DNA from: Brevibacterium daeguense
GTDB lineage: Bacteria > Actinomycetota > Actinomycetes > Actinomycetales > Brevibacteriaceae
Length of the DNA: 64,000 bases
Direction: 5' to 3'
Assembly: GCF_021729135.1 (NCBI RefSeq)
Contig: NZ_JAJTWW010000007.1
Location: forward strand, 62,001-126,000
Under the pieces are notes generated by a model. The model was given only the letters and a program-made list of their open reading frames with translations, was not told the DNA's origin and did not search any database. Both the position numbers and the translations under genes were made by a program. This document shows, piece by piece, positions 57,933 through 64,000 of this stretch. Position 1 is the first letter of the stretch. Every line of letters begins with the position of its first letter.

Positions 57933-59441
57933 ATGACATCGACCGTGACGGCGACATGGGCAGCGCCGACCGCGCTCGTCGCAGCCCTCGCCCTGGTGCT
58001 CAGCGCCTGCACCGACGGCTCGCCGACCACTCTCCGGACCATCGCCCCGGTGTCCTTCGACACCCCGCTGGCCATCCCGCCGGAGGCGGAATCGCGTGTC
58101 GATGCCTCCGGAACCCGGGTCTTCGAGCTGACAGCACAGGAGGGAAGCACGGAGCTCCTGCCCGGTACGACGACCACCACCTGGGGATACAACGGCAGCC
58201 ACCTCGGCCCCACCCTGCGGGCCGAGCGCGGCGAACGCGTCACCGCAGAAGTCACCAACCACCTCGGCGAGATGACGACCGTGCACTGGCACGGCATGCA
58301 CCTGCCGGCCCGGATGGACGGTGGCCCCCACCAGCCGATCAGTCCCGGGGAGACGTGGCGGCCGACCTGGGAGGTCGACCAGCCGGCCGCAACCCTCTGG
58401 TACCACCCCCATCCGCACGGGGAGACCGAGCGGCACGTGTACCTGGGCCTGGCCGGGATGTTCCTCATCGACGACCCCGAGGCGGCTCCGGCCCTGCCCT
58501 CGGAGTACGGCGTCGACGATGTGCCCGTCATCGTCCAGGACAAGCAGTTCTCGCAGGACGGCCAGTTCAGCCGCGAGTCGGTCCAGGAGCCGGGCATCCT
58601 CGGAGACACCGTGCTGGCCAACGGAACCTTCGGCGCCTTCCATGAGGTGACGACGGAGCTCGTCCGGCTGCGTGTGCTCAACGGCTCGACCGCGCGCACC
58701 TACGCCTTCGGCTTCGACGACGACCGCGAGTTCCAGCTCGTCGGCTCCGACGGGGGTCTGCTCGCGGCGCCGCTGCCGCTCACCCGGATCCGCCTGTCCC
58801 CCGGCGAGCGCGCGGAGATCGTCGTCGCCCTCGACCCCGGCGAGGACACGGTGCTGAAGTCGTATCCGCCCGAGCTCGGAGACGTCGCGTCGGAACTGGC
58901 CTTCGGCGGCGAGGACACCATCGAGGTCCTGCAGCTGCGCGCCGCCGAGGAGCTGCAGGACTCCGAACCCGTGCCGGTGGAGCTCGCCGAGATCGAGCCG
59001 CTGGCCGAGGAGGAGGCGACGGTGACCCGAGAGTTCACCCTCGCCTCCCGGCTCATCAACGGCAGGTCGATGGACGTCGACCGGGTCGACGAGGTGGTGG
59101 AGGTCGGCTCCACCGAGATCTGGGAGGTCAGCACCGACGATCCCCTGATGCACAACTTCCACGTCCACGACGTCCAGTTCCAGGTCCTCGACATCGACGG
59201 CGAGGCGCCTCCGCCCGAGCTTCGGGGACTCAAGGACACCGTGTACCTGGAACCGGGACGCCGGTACCGGCTGATCATGCGGTTCGAGGACTATGCCGAC
59301 CCCAGCGCGGCGTACATGTACCACTGCCATCTGCTCCGGCACGAGGACGAGGGCCTCATGGGCCAGTTCGTCGTGGTCGAGCCCGGACAGACCCCGCAGC
59401 TTGCTCAGGCGCCGCCGGATCAGCATCAGCACCAGCCGTGA
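57933..59441 (+). CDS. multicopper oxidase, three-domain, lipoprotein (CueO/laccase-like)
   Basis: 502 residues. A signal peptide ends at the lipobox LSAC (Cys26), so it is anchored outside the membrane. Copper ligands: HWHG (118-121), WYHPHPHG (157-163), HNFHVHDVQF near 407 and MYHCHLLRHEDEGLM near 463, where the Cys is the type 1 copper ligand and the terminal Met its axial ligand. Oxidises metal ions or phenols with O2. GAAGGAG lies 9 bases before the ATG. The tail HQHQHQP is His-rich and may bind copper. Probably controlled by the divergent two-component system. Confidence 0.9.
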   Translation: MTSTVTATWAAPTALVAALALVLSACTDGSPTTLRTIAPVSFDTPLAIPPEAESRVDASGTRVFELTAQEGSTELLPGTTTTTWGYNGSHLGPTLRAERGERVTAEVTNHLGEMTTVHWHGMHLPARMDGGPHQPISPGETWRPTWEVDQPAATLWYHPHPHGETERHVYLGLAGMFLIDDPEAAPALPSEYGVDDVPVIVQDKQFSQDGQFSRESVQEPGILGDTVLANGTFGAFHEVTTELVRLRVLNGSTARTYAFGFDDDREFQLVGSDGGLLAAPLPLTRIRLSPGERAEIVVALDPGEDTVLKSYPPELGDVASELAFGGEDTIEVLQLRAAEELQDSEPVPVELAEIEPLAEEEATVTREFTLASRLINGRSMDVDRVDEVVEVGSTEIWEVSTDDPLMHNFHVHDVQFQVLDIDGEAPPPELRGLKDTVYLEPGRRYRLIMRFEDYADPSAAYMYHCHLLRHEDEGLMGQFVVVEPGQTPQLAQAPPDQHQHQP

Positions 59442-59452
59442 CGTCCTGCCGG

Positions 59453-59881
59453 TCATTCGCCGCGATAGGTGCCGAGCGACCAGAGGTTCCCGTCGCGGTC
59501 CCGGAAGCCGAACTGGTGGGACCCGTAGTCGGTGTCGCCCAGCGGCTCCAGCACCTCGAGGTCCGCTTCGGCCTGCACTCGCTCCCAGACCGCATCCACG
59601 GTCGCCGGTTCCGCCGCGACGATGTAGACGCCCTGCGCCTCCAGCCGGCCCCAGTCACCGGGCTTTCCGCGGGTGCCGAACATCACGCCGCCACCGTCGG
59701 GCCAGCGGGCCTCTGCGTGCTGAACGACTCCGTCGTCGTCACGATGGATCACCGTGACGACGAACCCGAGCACGTCGCTGAGCAGCCGGACTCCCTGCTC
59801 GGCATCGGTGAAGCTCAGGCTCGGCCACACGGAGGGGACGGCCGGCGGAAGATTCTGCTGACGATTCTGCTGAGTATCCAT
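59453..59881 (-). CDS. VOC-family (glyoxalase/bleomycin-resistance-like) protein
   Basis: 142 residues, one VOC module: VWPSLSFTDAEQGVRLLSDVLGFVVTVIHRDDDGVVQHAEARWPDGGGVMFGT and, at the end, YGSHQFGFRDRDGNLWSLGTY. The pattern is that of PhnB/YaeR-like proteins with an unknown small substrate. The ATG at 59881 was chosen because the family starts shortly before the first strand. It lies 11 bases from the convergent multicopper oxidase. Confidence 0.75.
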   Translation of the reverse strand: MDTQQNRQQNLPPAVPSVWPSLSFTDAEQGVRLLSDVLGFVVTVIHRDDDGVVQHAEARWPDGGGVMFGTRGKPGDWGRLEAQGVYIVAAEPATVDAVWERVQAEADLEVLEPLGDTDYGSHQFGFRDRDGNLWSLGTYRGE

Positions 59882-60013
59882 GCACCCAATGTGACCCTGC
59901 ACACGTGCCTGAGTATTGAAGAAAAGGAAGATCCGATGGCGGGACCCGGACACGCCCTTCGACCCGGTCCTGCGATGACAGAATGCAGTCGTCGGCTCAC
60001 CCAAGGAGATCAT

Positions 60014-61327
60014 GTGCAGGAACCCGGAGTCCGTCCCACCATTCCTGATATCACCGAACGGCTGGCCGCTGCTTCGGATGACGAGGTGGTCGCGGACCTC
60101 ATCCGCATGGCGCGCGCGGAACGAGCAGTGGCGTTCCGCCTGCTGCCCAAGGACCGCGCCGCCCGGATCTTCGATGCGCTGGGCTCGAGCATCGCCTCGG
60201 AGCTGGTCGTCGACCTCTCGGACCGACATGTGCGAGAGATCTTCGAGGAGCTCGCCCCGGACGATCAGACGATGATCATCGACGAGATGCCCGCCGGCGT
60301 CGCGAATCGGGTGCTTCGCGATCTTCCCGAGGACCGCAGGGCCGACACGATGAAGCTGCTCGGCTACTCCAAGGAGTCGGCCGGACGCCGTATGAGTCCG
60401 GTCTACTCCTCTCTCGGGCCCGATCTCACCGCCGCTCAGGCGCTGACCGAACTCCAGGGTCAGGCCTCCAGAGGCGTGCCCATCGCCGATGCACCTGTGG
60501 TCGACAGCACTCGCGGGCTGCTGGGAGTCGTGCGGCTGGCCACGCTCATCGCCGCCGACCCGAAGCAGCGCGTGGGCGAGCTTCCGCTGGGCGGGGCCCG
60601 GGTCACCACCGACGTGGATCAGGAGCTCGCAGCGCAGACCCTGCTCAGATCCGGTGTTGACGTCCTGCCGGTGGTCGACGCCGAGAATCGACTGGTCGGC
60701 GTGATCACCGAGGATGACGCCCTGCACATCGACGATCTCGAATCCGATGAGGACGCCGCGCTGGCGGGCGGTTCGACACCCCTGCGCAGGCCCTACCTGG
60801 CAAGCTCGGTGTTCTCGCTCGCGTCCAAGCGCGTCATCTGGCTGCTGGTGCTGCTGGTGGCCGCCTCGCTGACCGTCGGAGTACTCGATGCTTTCGAGTC
60901 CGCACTGGAGAGCATGGTCGTGCTGTCGCTGTTCATTCCGCTCCTCATCGGCACCGGCGGCAATACCGGCGCGCAGTCGGTCACCACGGTGGTGCGAGCG
61001 CTGTCGACCGGCGAGGTGAGATTCCGCGACTTCTTCCGAGTCGCGTTCACCGAGTTCCGCACCGGGGCGCTGCTGGGCGTGGTCCTGGGCGCGGCGGTCT
61101 TCGTGCCCGTCACGCTGTTCGCCGGGTGGCAGGTCGCTGCGGTGCTGTCGCTGTCACTGGTGGGGATCTGCATGCTCGCCACGACCGCAGGTGCGGTGAT
61201 CCCGCTGCTGGCCAGCCGGGTGGGTGTGGACCCGGCGGTGGTCAGCTCACCGTTCATCTCCACCATCGTCGATGCCGTCGGCCTCATCCTGTACTTCCTC
61301 ATCGCCAAGGCGATCCTGGGCATCTGA
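60014..61327 (+). CDS. mgtE: magnesium transporter MgtE
   Basis: 437 residues. The cytoplasmic N domain (LLPKDRAARIFDALGSSIASELVVDLSD, FEELAPDDQTMIIDEMP) is followed by two CBS domains (to residue 250 or so) and five membrane helices with GTGGNTGAQSVTTVVRALSTGEV, the conserved Mg2+ pore region, and SSPFISTIVDAVGLILYFLIAKAILGI at the end. Mg2+ or Co2+ uptake gated by cytosolic Mg2+. GTG 60014 has AAGGAG 5 bases upstream; an upstream ATG in frame lacks one. No M-box riboswitch is visible. Confidence 0.9.
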   Translation: MQEPGVRPTIPDITERLAAASDDEVVADLIRMARAERAVAFRLLPKDRAARIFDALGSSIASELVVDLSDRHVREIFEELAPDDQTMIIDEMPAGVANRVLRDLPEDRRADTMKLLGYSKESAGRRMSPVYSSLGPDLTAAQALTELQGQASRGVPIADAPVVDSTRGLLGVVRLATLIAADPKQRVGELPLGGARVTTDVDQELAAQTLLRSGVDVLPVVDAENRLVGVITEDDALHIDDLESDEDAALAGGSTPLRRPYLASSVFSLASKRVIWLLVLLVAASLTVGVLDAFESALESMVVLSLFIPLLIGTGGNTGAQSVTTVVRALSTGEVRFRDFFRVAFTEFRTGALLGVVLGAAVFVPVTLFAGWQVAAVLSLSLVGICMLATTAGAVIPLLASRVGVDPAVVSSPFISTIVDAVGLILYFLIAKAILGI

Positions 61328-61339
61328 ATCGACCGGGGC

Positions 61340-61368
61340 GAGCCATCCGCCGGCCCGGCGGATGGCTC
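61340..61368. terminator. bidirectional terminator after mgtE
   Basis: GAGCCATCCGCCG and CGGCGGATGGCTC form a perfect 13-bp stem with a 3-base loop. It starts 13 bases after the mgtE stop, and its last bases overlap the stop codon of the convergent FAD monooxygenase gene. Confidence 0.75.
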
Positions 61369-62395
61369 AGCTCAGGCGGCCGAGGAGCGTGACGGCCGCA
61401 TTGCGCACCGGCAGCAGGCGCGAGGCGGTGCTCGTGCGGTTGAGCAGGCGAGCGGCACGGACGATCCGGGTCGTTCGCGGCCTGCGGACCCGGTCATACC
61501 GTTCGAGTGCTTCGCTCACGCTCCGGGCGGAGCGCAGGGCTTCGACGAGGACTGCCGAGTCGACGAGCGCTTCACAGGCGCCGCGGCCCAGATTGGGCGC
61601 CATGGCATGAGCGGCGTCTCCGAGCAGCGCCGTCCTGCCGTGGACATAGGACGGAAGCGGGGGCAGATCCAGCAGGGTGCGTTGATCGATCGCCTCCCCG
61701 GTCAAGGAGTCGAGCACCCGGGCGACGGCCGGATGCCACGTGCGGTAGCGGTTTCGCAGGAGCTGCGCCGCATTTCCGCCATCGCCGGCCGCGGCCAGCG
61801 CCTGCACGCGGATGCTGGCGAACCAGTTGGTCCTCTGTGAGTCGTGCGGCGTGATCCCGAACAGCTGCGACCGCCCCCAGCTCTCTGACACCTCACTCAC
61901 CGGTCCGGCCACCGTCCCCCGGAATGCCACCGTGCCCAGCGGGCGCGGTCCGAGGCCGAAGGCGGCTTCCCGGAGGGGACTGTGGATCCCATCGGCGGCG
62001 ATCACCACCTCGGCGTCCGGCAGGTCCGAGACTGCGGACACCGGGTGCTGCCGGCTGATGTGCTCATCCGGAACGTTCGCCGCGAGGGCGGCGAGCAGCT
62101 GCGGGCGGGGCACCAGCATGGGCATCTGCCTGGCACTCAGGTCGACGAGCTGAGTGCCGTCGCTGCGCAGGATCCGTGCCCGTCTCGGTTCGATGGCGTC
62201 GGCCCGGACCTGTCCACCCGCCCCGAGGAAGTCGAGAGCGCGCATCGCCTCCGGCCACATTCCCAGCGCAGTCCCGCTGCGCGGCAGGCCTGCGGCCCGA
62301 TCGAGCACATGCACCTGCCACCCGGCGCCGAGCAGTCCTCGAGCTGTGGCCAGCCCTGCGATTCCCGCTCCCACAACGACAGCTGTCCCCCGCAT
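61367..62395 (-). CDS. FAD-dependent monooxygenase (class A flavoprotein hydroxylase)
   Basis: 342 residues. The start RGTAVVVGAGIAGLATARGLLGAGWQVHVLDRA is the FAD dinucleotide motif; VVIAADGIHSPLREAAFG is the DG motif; ALLGDAAHAMAPNLGRGACEALVDSAVLVEAL is the GD motif, which binds FAD and NAD(P)H. This is the layout of p-hydroxybenzoate-hydroxylase-type single-component hydroxylases. Substrate unknown. ATG 62395 has GGGAG 5 bases upstream; a GTG at 62401 is possible. Confidence 0.85.
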   Translation of the reverse strand: MRGTAVVVGAGIAGLATARGLLGAGWQVHVLDRAAGLPRSGTALGMWPEAMRALDFLGAGGQVRADAIEPRRARILRSDGTQLVDLSARQMPMLVPRPQLLAALAANVPDEHISRQHPVSAVSDLPDAEVVIAADGIHSPLREAAFGLGPRPLGTVAFRGTVAGPVSEVSESWGRSQLFGITPHDSQRTNWFASIRVQALAAAGDGGNAAQLLRNRYRTWHPAVARVLDSLTGEAIDQRTLLDLPPLPSYVHGRTALLGDAAHAMAPNLGRGACEALVDSAVLVEALRSARSVSEALERYDRVRRPRTTRIVRAARLLNRTSTASRLLPVRNAAVTLLGRLS

Positions 62396-62527
62396 CAGCA
62401 CTCCCGTCCGCAGGATTCCGGCACCGGCTGGCCGCCCCCGCTGTGAGCGGGGACTCAGCCGGAGTCCCCGGCGCTTCGCCCTGCTGTGACCATTGTGATC
62501 TCAGCACCCGCGACCGACAATGTGTGC

Positions 62528-63223
62528 ATGCGACGTCTCATCTACTGGGTCGGCATGTCGATCGACGGGCGGATCGCTGGGCCGCGCGATGAGGTCGACT
62601 TCTTCCCGCAGTCCGAGGAGTACACGCGCTGGATGTGCGAGGAGTACCCGGAGACTCTGCCGACGCACGTCCGCCAGCACCTCGGCATCGACAGCTCCCC
62701 GAGTCGCCACTTCGACACGGTGGTGATGGGATGGCGGACCTACGAACCGGCCCTGAGGATAGGGATCACCAGCCCGTATTCCCATCTGCGCCAGTACGTG
62801 GTGTCCAGCAGGCAGCAGCAGCGCGACCCGGATGTCGCGGTCGTGTCCGGAGACCCGGCAGGTCTCATCCGAGAACTCAAATCGGAGGACTCCGAATCGG
62901 ACATCTACCTCGCCGGCGGCGCTGCCTTGGCGGGCTCGCTGCTTCCCGAGATCGACGGGCTGATCATCAAGCTCTATCCGGTCGTCGCCGGCACTGGTCA
63001 TCCGCTGTTCCGGGCCGCGTTCTCCCCCACGCTCTTCTCACTCGCCGATGTTCGGAAATTCGAAGGCGGCAACGCAGTGCTCACCTACCAGCGCCGGCAG
63101 GCCGACGCGATGCAGTCGACAATGCCGTCGGCACCACCGGCAGAGCGGGCACAGGCGTCAGCGAAGACAGAGAAGACCGAGAGAACAGGTGCGACACCGG
63201 AGAGGTCGGAGGACGTCACATGA
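62528..63223 (+). CDS. RibD C-terminal / dihydrofolate reductase-like protein
   Basis: 231 residues. RRLIYWVGMSIDGRIAG at the start, HFDTVVMGWRTYEPAL, YVVSSRQQQRDPDVAVVSGDPAGLIRELKSE and DIYLAGGAALAGSLLPEIDGLIIKLYPVVAGTGHPLF are the DHFR-like/RibD_C pattern. It is likely an NADPH-dependent reductase of unknown substrate; many are annotated as dihydrofolate reductase family. The last 40 residues are a Ala/Glu/Thr-rich tail. It overlaps the GNAT gene by 4 bases. Confidence 0.8.
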   Translation: MRRLIYWVGMSIDGRIAGPRDEVDFFPQSEEYTRWMCEEYPETLPTHVRQHLGIDSSPSRHFDTVVMGWRTYEPALRIGITSPYSHLRQYVVSSRQQQRDPDVAVVSGDPAGLIRELKSEDSESDIYLAGGAALAGSLLPEIDGLIIKLYPVVAGTGHPLFRAAFSPTLFSLADVRKFEGGNAVLTYQRRQADAMQSTMPSAPPAERAQASAKTEKTERTGATPERSEDVT

Positions 63224-63837
63224 ACACCCACCGGCAGTCCGACGCGATCGAGGTGCGGCAACTGGAGCGCACCGAACTCCCCGCCGCGATCTCCGTGATC
63301 GCGCGCGGGATGAGGGACAACCCGTTGCATATCGCCGCCTACGGACCGTACCCCCAGCGCCGACTGAAGTGCCACTCCCGGCTCATCCGGGCCCGCTTCA
63401 ATGCGACGCCGGACATGCCGATCTTCGGGGCATTCGACGGCGACCAACTCCTCGCCGTGGCGGCCGAGGCGCCCGTCGGCACCTGCCGGCTGTCGCCTCG
63501 GCAGTTCGCGCGGGAAGCGCCTCGACTGGTGGGACTCGGTCCGCGAACCGCACTCCGGGTCGGCCGATGGGTCAGCACCTGGGCCGACTTCGATCCCCCC
63601 GAGCCCCACGTCCACCTGGGCCCTGTCGCCGTCGACGCTCGGCTGCAGGGGCGAGGCCTGGGAACGACCATCGTGCAGCACCACTGCCGGCGCCTCGACG
63701 AGTCGGGCCGGATGGGCTACCTGGAGACGGACAAGGAAGTCAACGTGCGGTTCTACGAGCGTTTCGGCTATCAGGTCGTTCGGGAGGCCGCGGTGCTCGG
63801 GGTGCCCACCTGGTTCATGGAGCGCTCCCGCCGCTGA
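63220..63837 (+). CDS. GNAT-family N-acetyltransferase
   Basis: 205 residues. The acetyl-CoA-binding motif A is VHLGPVAVDARLQGRGLGTTIVQHHCRRLDESG (Q/RxxGxG/A present as QGRGLG), followed by GYLETDKEVNVRFYERFGYQVV, a typical motif B. The substrate is unknown. Translationally coupled to the RibD-like gene by an ATGA overlap, which may make a two-gene detoxification unit. Confidence 0.82.
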   Translation: MNTHRQSDAIEVRQLERTELPAAISVIARGMRDNPLHIAAYGPYPQRRLKCHSRLIRARFNATPDMPIFGAFDGDQLLAVAAEAPVGTCRLSPRQFAREAPRLVGLGPRTALRVGRWVSTWADFDPPEPHVHLGPVAVDARLQGRGLGTTIVQHHCRRLDESGRMGYLETDKEVNVRFYERFGYQVVREAAVLGVPTWFMERSRR

Positions 63838-63867
63838 ACCCCCTCGGAACATCCCTCGAACGCAGAA

Positions 63868-63891
63868 CTGCCCCGCCGGCCGGCGAGGCAG
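63868..63891 (-). terminator. terminator downstream of tRNA-Ala(GGC)
   Basis: CTGCC-C-CGCC / GGCG-A-GGCAG form a stem of 9 bp with one mismatch and a 4-base loop, 15 bases after the tRNA 3' end. The 19 bases 63862-63880 are identical to those at the tRNA-Ala(CGC) terminator. Confidence 0.6.
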
Positions 63892-63906
63892 CTGTGCTGC
63901 AGTGTG

Positions 63907-63979
63907 TGGAGGTAAGGGGATTCGAACCCCTGACCTTCTCCATGCCATGGAGACGCGCTACCAACTGCGCCATACCCCC
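63907..63979 (-). tRNA. tRNA-Ala (anticodon GGC)
   Basis: 73 bases with acceptor GGGGGTA/TACCTCC (one G-U pair), anticodon stem TCTCC/GGAGA around the loop ATGGCAT (anticodon GGC, decoding GCC), and T-arm AGGGG-TTCGAAT-CCCCT. Discriminator A; CCA is not encoded. The D-arm sequence GGCGCAGTTGGTAGCGC is normal. Confidence 0.95.
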
Positions 63980-64000
63980 AAATGTGCCTCCCGGTCTCCC

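Noticed and set aside
59882..60013. M-box (Mg2+) riboswitch ahead of mgtE
   Set aside because: The gap is only 132 bases and none of the conserved M-box helices or loops can be recognised.
1..64000. Insertion sequences, prophage genes, transposases or CRISPR arrays
   Set aside because: No transposase, integrase or phage structural motif and no regularly spaced repeat array was seen in the window.

Overview
The window is high-GC chromosomal DNA of an actinomycete. GTG starts are frequent, genes overlap by 4 bases (ATGA or GTGA), and the tRNA genes lack an encoded CCA. Gene content (DUF5129 protein, MscS/BrkB-type membrane protein, YbdK-type ligase, PanC, SelO, several two- and three-gene catabolic operons, many ABC importers) suggests a soil- or surface-living member of the Micrococcales, perhaps Brevibacterium-like; the genus is an inference. 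No insertion sequence, prophage gene, CRISPR array or rRNA was seen.

Layout. 1-8.1 kb: the tail of a thiamine-diphosphate enzyme, a luciferase-type oxidoreductase with a NarK-like transporter, a thioesterase/PanC pair, a CatE-like dioxygenase, a DUF5129 membrane protein and a BrkB-type membrane protein. 8.2-12.2 kb: YbdK-type ligase, and RecQ coupled to a MOSC protein. 12.3-14.8 kb: a tRNA-like 3' remnant, a three-cysteine winged-helix regulator convergent with a flavohemoglobin, and tRNA-Ala(CGC). 14.8-17.4 kb: a Sad-type aldehyde dehydrogenase and a small alarmone synthetase with an extra C-terminal domain. 17.6-23.0 kb: a four-carbon acid-sugar operon (GntP permease, DUF1537 kinase, PdxA2-type dehydrogenase, DeoR regulator), followed by a thioesterase-like protein. 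24.0-29.3 kb: a minus-strand operon encoding a cyclohexanecarboxylate-type pathway (AliA, BadH, AliB and BadI homologues) headed by a TetR regulator with two FadR-like operators.

29.5-36.6 kb: an SsuABC-like importer, then an acetyl-CoA synthetase, an O-acetylhomoserine sulfhydrylase and a CoA-binding protein, which looks like a sulfur-assimilation block able to recycle the acetate released. 36.8-38.6 kb: an unknown lipoprotein and a DUF2236/MpaB oxygenase. 38.8-43.3 kb: an NtaA/DszA-type flavin monooxygenase in one operon with a complete OpuC-type importer. 43.4-49.8 kb: a PotDABC polyamine importer whose potD carries a frameshift, divergent from an Lrp regulator and a putrescine-type aminotransferase.

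49.9-57.8 kb: a serine hydrolase, SelO, a type III polyketide synthase with a methyltransferase, and a LuxR-type two-component system divergent from two small membrane proteins. 57.9-64 kb: a multicopper oxidase, a small VOC protein, MgtE, a FAD monooxygenase, a RibD-like reductase with a GNAT acetyltransferase, and tRNA-Ala(GGC).

All functional names come from recognising sequence motifs by eye; no database search was run.
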